Under the pieces are notes generated by a model. The model ran no database searches. It worked only from the letters and a program-made list of their open reading frames with translations, and was not told the origin of the DNA. Shown here one piece after another: positions 1-5,087 of a stretch of 8,322 nucleotides of DNA. Position 1 is the stretch's first letter. Every line of letters starts with the position of its first letter. The stretch comes from Kiritimatiellia bacterium (GTDB lineage: Bacteria > Verrucomicrobiota > Kiritimatiellia > SLAD01). A program made the translations under genes and the position numbers. The stretch lies in assembly GCA_007125875.1 (NCBI GenBank), contig SLCI01000140.1:1-8322 (forward strand). Direction: 5' to 3'.

Positions 1-395
1 ATCGAGCGGCTGGGCCAGAGTTGTTGGAGGCGTGCCGCGGGTTGAACGGCTGTGAGGTAGGCGATGCCAAGATTACGCCCGGATTCCGGTTACCGGCGCG
101 CTATGTCATTCATACGGTTGGTCCGGTCTGGTATGGTGGAAATTCCGGCGAGGCGGAGAGTCTGGCGAGTTGTTATCGACGCAGTTTGGAAGTGGCGCAG
201 GAGCACGGTGTGAAGTCGATCGCATTCCCCGCCATCAGTACCGGCGTGTATGGTTATCCAATTGAGTCGGCGACGCGTATCGCGGTCGAGACGGTATCCA
301 GAGTTCTGACGCGGCAGGAAAACGAGCTTGATGTGACGTTCTGCTGCTTTTCGAAGAGTGACCTAACGATTTACGAGCAGGTACTTGGAGAGTAG
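1..395 (+). CDS. Macro-domain protein (O-acetyl-ADP-ribose deacetylase-like), 5' end cut off
   Basis: This is the C-terminal 130 residues of a macro-domain protein; the reading frame enters from the left edge and stops with TAG at 393-395. Visible family motifs are RAAGPELLEACR near the start, GDAKITPGFRLPARYVIHTVGPVW, and the phosphate-binding loop AFPAISTGVYGYP. These match the stand-alone bacterial macro proteins of the YmdB/AF1521 type, which bind ADP-ribose and typically hydrolyse O-acetyl-ADP-ribose or remove ADP-ribose from proteins in the cytosol. The N-terminal part with the catalytic Asn/Asp region lies outside the window, so activity cannot be judged. Any internal ATG, such as that at 21, would cut the conserved fold, so the gene is partial rather than short. 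It converges on the TPR gene with 2 bases between stop codons. Confidence 0.93.
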   Translation, partial: RAAGPELLEACRGLNGCEVGDAKITPGFRLPARYVIHTVGPVWYGGNSGEAESLASCYRRSLEVAQEHGVKSIAFPAISTGVYGYPIESATRIAVETVSRVLTRQENELDVTFCCFSKSDLTIYEQVLGE

Positions 396-397
396 CT

Positions 398-766
398 TTA
401 CACGAGCAAGTCCAGCAGTTGCTGGAAGCGCGGGTCATCGCGAATCAACTCCAGATCCTCATCTTCCTTCATCCATTCGGTATTGCGATAGCCGCAGTCG
501 ACGGCTTTGTGCAGTGCCCCGAACGCCTCGTCGACTTGCCCCAGCAGGGCGTGGCTGCAGGCTAAATTATACCAGATGTCGGGTTCGCGAGGAAACGCAT
601 CAGCAAGTTTGAGATCCTCGGCTAGCCCGTCTTCGTAACGTCCCACGCGGGTATACAAATCAGCCAAAGCACGCCAGACCAAGTCGTCTTCTGGGCAGCG
701 TTTCCGTATGCCTTCCAATAGACGTACTTCAGTCTCAGCTTGTCGTTTTTCATCTCGCTGGCTCAT
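398..766 (-). CDS. Small tetratricopeptide-repeat (TPR) protein
   Basis: A 122-residue soluble protein with two recognisable TPR units: about residues 27-57 (VWRALADLYTRVGRYEDGLAED) and 58-91 (WYNLACSHALLGQVDEAFGAL). They are followed by the ending DLELIRDDPRFQQLL that often closes short TPR proteins. TPRs form helical hairpins that bind other proteins; no enzymatic motif is present and the partner is unknown. No signal peptide is seen, so it is probably cytosolic. I chose the ATG at 766, with a weak GAAG 5 bases upstream; a GTG two codons earlier (772) is possible. The rhodanese gene ends 22 bases upstream on the same strand, so the two are probably co-transcribed. Confidence 0.85.
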   Translation of the reverse strand: MSQRDEKRQAETEVRLLEGIRKRCPEDDLVWRALADLYTRVGRYEDGLAEDLKLADAFPREPDIWYNLACSHALLGQVDEAFGALHKAVDCGYRNTEWMKEDEDLELIRDDPRFQQLLDLLV

Positions 767-788
767 AAGCACTTCAGTTTGTTGTGCG

Positions 789-1358
789 TTAGGAGTCAGG
801 TGTATGAATCTTTTCCGGGTTCATGCGCGGGGACCACGGTAGACCTTCGTTCTGCCAGCCATTTTTTAACCGCATGCCCTTGTGCGGGCCGTCTGTAAGC
901 GTATCGCCCTGAAAGCCATGTCGGACAAAGAAGGCATTCGGAAATCCGTTTTCGCGAAGGTACGCAGCGCTCGGTTCACCACGGGCGCTGCCGGAGCGAC
1001 ACATCGTAATAATTTTCGCATCCTCCTCCAGTCCCTTGGCTTTTAAAGCGGCACGCACCTGCTCGGGAAAAGCGGGATTGATCGGCATCGCGAATACTCC
1101 GCGCTCTTGATCCAGATGTGTGCGATCCACAAGACGGAAGGGGATATTAAGGTCTACAACATCCGTAAAGCCGACGAATTGAATTTCCACCGGGTCTCGC
1201 ACATCAATAAAGAGTATGGACTCGCCCTGTGCCTGCATCAGCGCATATGTCTCAGCAGCCGAAAACCCAAAATTGCTTTCCTCGGCTTGTGCGCTCCAAC
1301 TTGTGCCCAACAGGCTAAGACAGAAGGCCACATACATAATAATTCTCGGTACATTCAT
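789..1358 (-). CDS. Secreted rhodanese-like domain protein
   Basis: A 189-residue protein with a signal peptide (residues 1-25; hydrophobic core IIMYVAFCLSLLG, cleavage likely after AQA), followed by one rhodanese domain. The domain shows FIDVRDPVE at 50-58 and the active-site loop CRSGSAR at 120-126, whose Cys120 would carry a persulfide in sulfurtransferases. The family moves sulfane sulfur to thiophilic acceptors; the physiological acceptor here is unknown, and export points to the periplasm. The C-terminal region (HGFQGD, then NGWQNEGLPW) is typical of single-domain exported rhodaneses. An in-frame ATG 19 codons earlier (1415) exists. The ATG at 1358 has a strong AAGGAAAGG ribosome site and puts the signal peptide at the N-terminus, so it is preferred. 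It probably forms an operon with the TPR gene downstream. Confidence 0.9.
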   Translation of the reverse strand: MNVPRIIMYVAFCLSLLGTSWSAQAEESNFGFSAAETYALMQAQGESILFIDVRDPVEIQFVGFTDVVDLNIPFRLVDRTHLDQERGVFAMPINPAFPEQVRAALKAKGLEEDAKIITMCRSGSARGEPSAAYLRENGFPNAFFVRHGFQGDTLTDGPHKGMRLKNGWQNEGLPWSPRMNPEKIHTPDS

Positions 1359-1365
1359 TTTTCTG

Positions 1366-1374
1366 CCTTTCCTT
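1366..1374 (-). promoter_or_regulatory. Ribosome binding site of the rhodanese gene
   Basis: Read on the minus strand, AAGGAAAGG ends 7 bases before the ATG at 1358. This decides the start in favour of the signal-peptide methionine rather than the upstream ATG at 1415. Confidence 0.75.
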
Positions 1375-1428
1375 GAGATTCTGGCGAAGGTTTTGGATTG
1401 TAAAAAAGACAGCAATTTTTTCTCATCA

Positions 1429-1434
1429 ATTATA
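1429..1434 (-). promoter_or_regulatory. Probable -10 box upstream of the rhodanese-TPR pair
   Basis: The minus strand carries a perfect TATAAT about 70 bases upstream of the rhodanese ATG. The matching -35 is poor (TTTCAG at 15 bases or CTTTCA at 16 bases spacing), so an activator or a weak promoter is possible. The box lies just past the stop codon of the GIY-YIG gene, which is where a separate promoter for the pair would be expected. Confidence 0.45.
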
Positions 1435-1457
1435 GGCTAGTCGGCGAAACTGAAAGA

Positions 1458-1724
1458 CTATGAGCTGGGTCGTTTTAGTCCCGTCAAATTGTAGAATCCT
1501 GCGCCTCCTTTTTGTCGCTTGATTCGATTTTCGAAACGACGTGCGTCTCCTAGCGAGTCGAAAGCACGGGAGTAAGCCAACTCCCATGACCCTGCATATC
1601 GTCGTGTCCATTTAGAAATACCCTTATTATGCTGCGCCACTCTGGCGTCGACATCGTCGGACAGCCCGATATAAAAGCGCTTACCCGCAGTGCTCCAGAG
1701 AACATATACACTGTAAGTTTTCAT
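1458..1724 (-). CDS. GIY-YIG family nuclease, small stand-alone (UvrC/URI-like)
   Basis: An 88-residue single-domain protein. The GIY equivalent is VYV at 6-8, the YIG motif is YIG at 18-20, the catalytic arginine is R28 in DVDARVAQH, and the metal-binding glutamate is E65 in RRFENRIKRQKG. The length is typical of the small URI-type GIY-YIG proteins often annotated as excinuclease subunit C-like; their biological role is mostly unknown, though the fold cleaves DNA. The ATG at 1724 follows GAGGA with a 5-base spacer and is chosen over a GTG four codons upstream (1736). It lies just downstream of the tRNA-fMet terminator, and no convincing promoter of its own fits in the 36 bases between them. 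Confidence 0.9.
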   Translation of the reverse strand: MKTYSVYVLWSTAGKRFYIGLSDDVDARVAQHNKGISKWTRRYAGSWELAYSRAFDSLGDARRFENRIKRQKGGAGFYNLTGLKRPSS

Positions 1725-1729
1725 TACAG

Positions 1730-1734
1730 TCCTC
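1730..1734 (-). promoter_or_regulatory. Ribosome binding site of the GIY-YIG gene
   Basis: GAGGA on the minus strand, 5 bases before the ATG at 1724. It supports the 88-residue form and disfavours the GTG at 1736. Confidence 0.7.
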
Positions 1735-1760
1735 ACATCTTCAGATTACTACTGGCTGGA

Positions 1761-1797
1761 ATAAAAGAAAAGGGGTTCCCGTTACCGGAAACCCCTT
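1761..1797 (-). terminator. Intrinsic terminator after tRNA-fMet
   Basis: On the minus strand, an 11-bp stem (AAGGGGTTTCC paired with GGGAACCCCTT, one G-T pair) with the 6-base loop GGTAAC is followed by TTCTTTTAT. It starts 5 bases after the CCA end of the tRNA, so it ends a short monocistronic tRNA transcript. The stem is also nearly symmetric on the plus strand and is followed there by TTAAAAA, which is not a terminator tail. Confidence 0.88.
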
Positions 1798-1802
1798 AAA
1801 AA

Positions 1803-1879
<77 letters not shown>

Positions 1880-1912
1880 ATAGGCCGCAATGAGATTGCG
1901 AATCAGGCGCTT

Positions 1913-1940
1913 AGAGTACTCAGATGCGAGGGGCTTGCAA
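1913..1940 (-). promoter_or_regulatory. Probable sigma-70 type promoter of tRNA-fMet
   Basis: On the minus strand, TTGCAA (1935-1940) and TACTCT (1913-1918) are separated by 16 bases and followed by AAGCGCC. A GC-rich discriminator after the -10 box is typical of stable-RNA promoters under stringent control, so growth-rate or ppGpp regulation is plausible (inference). The leader before the tRNA contains a small inverted repeat, GCAAT-CTC-ATTGC. Confidence 0.6.
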
Positions 1941-1956
1941 CCCTAAAGTGTGATTT

Positions 1957-3216
1957 TTATTTGTTTGTTGTAACTTCTTCCAAATTACGACTGAAAAACG
2001 AGCCCGAAAGACACAAAAAGCTGAAGAGCGCAATTGCGGCTAAGGGGTGAAAGGTCCCTGCGAGGGCACCGAGCGCTCCGGCAATAAGCAGCAGCACGCC
2101 CATGATGGTGTTGCTGACTGCAACGTAATGTCCACGCATGTCGTCGCCTGCCATGTCCACGACATAGGTTTTGCGTCCTACCCGGATGCCACTGTGTGCA
2201 ATCACGGAAACGAACAGGACGGCTGCAAACGTCCAGGTATGCTGCATGAGATCAAGACGCAGCCATTCCAGCGCGAAGACAAGAGCGCCGAGTGCGCCGG
2301 CCAGTAAGGATGCCCGTAGCATGACTTGACGACTGGACCGATCCGCTAGTCTTCCCCAAAAGGGCGAGCTGACCCATTGTGCGAGGCCAGTAGCGACAAT
2401 GAGATAGCCCAACGCGCCGATCGCGCCCTCTGCACGTTGTTGCGCCAGGATGACGTAATACGGAGTGATGAGTGCGGAACCCATCATCAAGCTGCGAACA
2501 ATCACGAAACGCCGAAAAGCTTCGTCTCGAACCAGCAGGGAGGCTCGGGCCCAAACGGAATCGTCCTCTTTCGCTTCGCTGCGTTGCGGTTTTTCCTTTA
2601 GCCATGCGACCAGCAGGCCGCCCAGCAGCCAAAGAAACGCGGACAGCGTCAACAGCGCGGCCAAAATACCCAAAGTCGGACGTTCACCGGCCCATTTACC
2701 CAGCGAGAGGCCGATACCCAACACAATCAACCCGGAGGTGCTGCTTTGCCAGCCACTGAGTCTTCCACGACGCTGCTTGGGTATGGTGCGTCCCAATATT
2801 TCCTTGCCGGTCAACGAGCAGATGCTGCGCGCGAAACTGAAGACGATTAGTAAGGCAATAATAATTCCGCCAGCAATCGCACCTTCGAGCAGAAGAGCGA
2901 CTGGCACCATTGCGGCTACCGCGAAACCTTGCAGCCATGCGCCGGCGAGCCAAGCCCATTTACGTTGATTGATTCGGCGCAATTGTCCCGAAAAGAATAT
3001 TTGCGGCAACATCGATCCGCTTTCGCGAATTGGTACGAGCAATCCGACCAGGAAGCTCGGCGCAGCCAGCGCGGTCATTAACCATGTGAGCGTGGTCTTG
3101 GGATTGAGTAGCCCGTCACCAATCTTTGTGCAGATGTGCGAAATCAGCAGAACGAGGAAGTTGTGTCGCTGCTCGCGTGTCAGCTTGGGATTCGGCGTGT
3201 CGTTGCTCTCGCTCAT
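1957..3216 (-). CDS. Major facilitator superfamily (MFS) transporter
   Basis: A 419-residue membrane protein with about 12 predicted helices in two halves, joined by a charged cytoplasmic loop near 205-232 (WLKEKPQRSEAKEDDSVW). The second half carries an MFS motif A-like loop, GRLADRSSRQ at 288-297; the first half has the less usual GRTIPKQRRGRLSGW at 142-156. MFS proteins move small solutes by proton coupling or facilitated diffusion; no substrate can be read from the sequence. The frame stays open 70 codons upstream, but that part runs antisense over the Mur ligase start and is rich in His/Gln/Ser. The ATG at 3216 gives a normal MFS length and N-terminus. Its ribosome site is weak, so the start is less certain than the gene. 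It is transcribed divergently from the Mur ligase operon and may be unrelated to it. Confidence 0.88.
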   Translation of the reverse strand: MSESNDTPNPKLTREQRHNFLVLLISHICTKIGDGLLNPKTTLTWLMTALAAPSFLVGLLVPIRESGSMLPQIFFSGQLRRINQRKWAWLAGAWLQGFAVAAMVPVALLLEGAIAGGIIIALLIVFSFARSICSLTGKEILGRTIPKQRRGRLSGWQSSTSGLIVLGIGLSLGKWAGERPTLGILAALLTLSAFLWLLGGLLVAWLKEKPQRSEAKEDDSVWARASLLVRDEAFRRFVIVRSLMMGSALITPYYVILAQQRAEGAIGALGYLIVATGLAQWVSSPFWGRLADRSSRQVMLRASLLAGALGALVFALEWLRLDLMQHTWTFAAVLFVSVIAHSGIRVGRKTYVVDMAGDDMRGHYVAVSNTIMGVLLLIAGALGALAGTFHPLAAIALFSFLCLSGSFFSRNLEEVTTNK

Positions 3217-3338
3217 TACATGTGAGCTTAGCAGAAGCAAGAGGCCAACGACAATCCGAGATGTTTTATTCCCATTCGCGCTGATCTTGCCCTCAAATCG
3301 CTTGATTGGGAGATAGGTAGCTCTTACAACCTCAAGGC
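3217..3338. promoter_or_regulatory. Divergent intergenic region, MFS and Mur ligase operon
   Basis: These 122 bases must hold the promoters for both directions. On the plus strand TTGATT (3302-3307) and TTACAA (3324-3329) sit 16 bases apart; if used, transcription would start almost at the ATG at 3339, giving a near-leaderless mRNA. No strong operator palindrome is visible. For the MFS direction I see only weak matches. The promoter assignment is tentative. Confidence 0.3.
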
Positions 3339-4655
3339 ATGAGTGATGAACGATCAGCTGAGCCGAATGCCCTTGTCCATGTGATTGGGATTGGTGGTGT
3401 GGGCATGAATGCGGTTGCACAGGCATATTGTGCCATGGGCTACGCGGTGACCGGATCAGATCGCTTGCTAGACCAGGGACAACGGACGGATGTGCTGGAT
3501 AAACTCTCGCACGCCGGTGTCACGCTATTCCCGCAAGATGGATCAGGCATTCAGGAGGGTACGCGGGCGGTGATCGTTAGTTCGGCGATTGAGCCGGATA
3601 ATCCCGATCTATTGGTCGCGCGTGAGCGCGGCATTGCGGTCTGGCATCGCGCAGAGGCCTTGGCGAAGCTGGTGGGGGACGCACACTTGATCGCCGTCGC
3701 GGGCACGTCGGGGAAAACCACGGTTACGGGTATGATTGGCTGGCTGTTAACGCAATTGGGTTTGAGGCCGAACGTTGTCAATGGTGGAGAGCTGTTGAAC
3801 TGGCAACAGCCTGACCGAATTGGGAGCGTCCAGATCACAGGTAGCGATTGGTGGGTGCTCGAGGTAGATGAGAGCGATCGCTCTTTACTTCATTTCTATC
3901 CTGATTGGGCGGTTCTCACGAATATTTCCGCTGATCATTTCAGTCTGAAAGACTCAGTTGAGCTATTCGAAACATTCGCGGCCAAGGTTTCAATCGGACT
4001 AATCACAGGCGATCAAATCGCAAACTTCGATTTAACGCATACGGATAGTCAAGCTAAACAGTTTCGGGTCAGCGTGGGCAGCAATCTGACGTTGCCGATA
4101 CATTTGCCCGGTCTACATAATCGCGAAAACGCGGCGCTGGCGATTGCGCTGTGCGAGGCGATGGGTTTTGAACGAACCGAGTGCCTGGAGCATTTGTCGA
4201 ACTTTCAGGGCGTCGCGCGTCGGTTGCAATTGGTCGGGAATGTTAATGATGTGCTGGTCTATGACGATTATGCCCACAATCCGGCGAAGATTCGTGCTGC
4301 TTGGACGGCGGTGCGCGCAGCCGGACGCCGCGTACTTGGGGTCTGGCGACCTCACGGCTACGGGCCGCTCAAGGCCATGATGACCGAATTAGTCGAAATG
4401 TTTGCATCTACGGTGCAGGCGGACGATCATCTCTATATCATGCCGGTATATTACGCTGGCGGCACAGCGGACCGCTCGATGGACGGCGATGAGTTAGTGA
4501 CGCGTTTGCAGGCGAGAGGTTTGGCCGCCTCTTATATGGCCGATTATGAATCACTGAAAAAAGAATTAGAGCAAACGAAACGAGCTGGTGATGTGATACT
4601 CTGTATGGGCGCGCGTGATCCCGATTTGCCGAAATTTGCTCGGAGACTGACATGA
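3339..4655 (+). CDS. MurC-like Mur ligase family protein with altered motifs
   Basis: A 438-residue protein with the three Mur ligase domains. The N-terminal UDP-binding Rossmann part is HVIGIGGVGM at 14-23 with GSD at 39-41. The central ATPase has the P-loop GTSGKTT at 122-128, DESD at 177-180 and TNISADH at 194-200. The C-terminal ligase domain has FQGVARR at 290-296 and DDYAHNP at 310-316. Mur ligases join an amino acid to a carboxylate, usually of a UDP-muramyl substrate, via an acyl phosphate. DESD and TNI-ADH resemble MurC (UDP-MurNAc:L-alanine ligase) more than Mpl. However, the usual GTHGKTT, YGHHP and PHR motifs are GTSGKTT, YAHNP and PHG here, so a special-purpose paralog is likelier than the housekeeping enzyme. 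The start is forced: an in-frame TAG lies at 3318-3320 with no start codon before 3339. It is first in the operon and overlaps the next gene by 4 bases. Confidence 0.85.
   Translation: MSDERSAEPNALVHVIGIGGVGMNAVAQAYCAMGYAVTGSDRLLDQGQRTDVLDKLSHAGVTLFPQDGSGIQEGTRAVIVSSAIEPDNPDLLVARERGIAVWHRAEALAKLVGDAHLIAVAGTSGKTTVTGMIGWLLTQLGLRPNVVNGGELLNWQQPDRIGSVQITGSDWWVLEVDESDRSLLHFYPDWAVLTNISADHFSLKDSVELFETFAAKVSIGLITGDQIANFDLTHTDSQAKQFRVSVGSNLTLPIHLPGLHNRENAALAIALCEAMGFERTECLEHLSNFQGVARRLQLVGNVNDVLVYDDYAHNPAKIRAAWTAVRAAGRRVLGVWRPHGYGPLKAMMTELVEMFASTVQADDHLYIMPVYYAGGTADRSMDGDELVTRLQARGLAASYMADYESLKKELEQTKRAGDVILCMGARDPDLPKFARRLT
4642..4645 (+). promoter_or_regulatory. Ribosome binding site inside the Mur ligase gene end
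   Basis: GGAG lies 6 bases before the ATG at 4652, within the last codons of the Mur ligase gene. Together with the ATGA overlap (4652-4655) it indicates translational coupling of the PqqD-like gene to the ligase. Confidence 0.7.
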
Positions 4656-5053
4656 GTAAGAAAAAACGTACGACGACAGCCTCCACAGCAGGAAATTGGG
4701 ATCGCATGCTCAACGCGATCCTATTACCAAATCAGGCCGCGCGTTTTGTTCGTGAAGAAGCTGATGGCCGTATCACTTTAGCTGTGCCGACACGAAAACC
4801 CGGCTTTCTTTTTCCACCAATTTCGTGGGTGATACGTCCGCCGAAAGAACGATTAACCGTGCTGGATAAGACCGGAGCCTTGATCTGGCGTTGGTGCGAT
4901 GGAACGCGCAATGTGGAGTCGATTGTGGAAAGATTTGCAAATATGCACCATTTGTCTTTTCATGAGAGCCGTGTTTCTGTTACGGGTTATGTATCTTCCT
5001 TGCTGCAGCGAGGCGCATTGGCGGTTTCTGTACAGCAAGCGGACGAATTTTAG
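4652..5053 (+). CDS. PqqD-like family protein (RiPP recognition element-like fold)
   Basis: A 133-residue protein. The C-terminal part, about 66-125, matches the PqqD winged-helix pattern: LTVLDKTGALIWRWCDGTRNVESIVERFA, then FHESRVSVTGYVSSLLQRGAL. In PQQ and other RiPP pathways this fold binds a leader peptide and presents it to a modifying enzyme. The N-terminal 65 residues are basic and Thr/Lys-rich at first, then carry RKPGFLFPPISWVIRPP; I believe this arrangement occurs in PqqD-like proteins of Planctomycetota-type genomes (recalled, not checked). No signal peptide or membrane segment is seen. The gene overlaps the Mur ligase stop as ATGA and has GGAG 6 bases upstream. No radical SAM partner or precursor peptide is in view, so a peptide-binding adaptor role in this operon is inference. 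Confidence 0.8.
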   Translation: MSKKKRTTTASTAGNWDRMLNAILLPNQAARFVREEADGRITLAVPTRKPGFLFPPISWVIRPPKERLTVLDKTGALIWRWCDGTRNVESIVERFANMHHLSFHESRVSVTGYVSSLLQRGALAVSVQQADEF

Positions 5054-5072
5054 TGTGGTCAGGTCGATAGGC

Positions 5073-5077
5073 GGGAG
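5073..5077 (+). promoter_or_regulatory. Ribosome binding site for the GTG-started membrane protein
   Basis: GGGAG lies 10 bases before the GTG at 5088. A stop codon in the same frame at 5082-5084 makes 5088 the earliest possible start, and the long spacer plus GTG suggest modest translation initiation. Confidence 0.55.
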
Positions 5078-5087
5078 CAATTAGCGA

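Noticed and set aside
1359..1415. Upstream ATG start for the rhodanese gene
   Set aside because: It would put 19 basic residues before the signal peptide. The ATG at 1358 has a strong, well-spaced ribosome site.
1389..1440. A-rich/T-rich stretch upstream of the rhodanese gene as a terminator for the GIY-YIG gene
   Set aside because: The possible stem is only A:T pairs with an 8-base loop and no GC core, so it is unlikely to terminate transcription.
1927..1946. Possible terminator hairpin after the MFS gene (AGGG...CCCT)
   Set aside because: The stem is only about 4 bp, is interrupted by mismatches, has no T-tract and overlaps the -35 box of the tRNA promoter.
2047..3316. Long plus-strand open frames opposite the MFS gene (e.g. 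2465-2968, 2969-3316)
   Set aside because: They are antisense shadows of the MFS coding sequence, with no recognisable domain and Arg/Ser-rich composition.
3217..3426. N-terminal extension of the MFS frame by 70 codons
   Set aside because: The extension is antisense to the Mur ligase start, rich in His, Gln and Ser, and would give an unusually long N-terminus. The short hydrophobic run just before the ATG at 3216 could be part of a real protein but has no supporting start or ribosome site.
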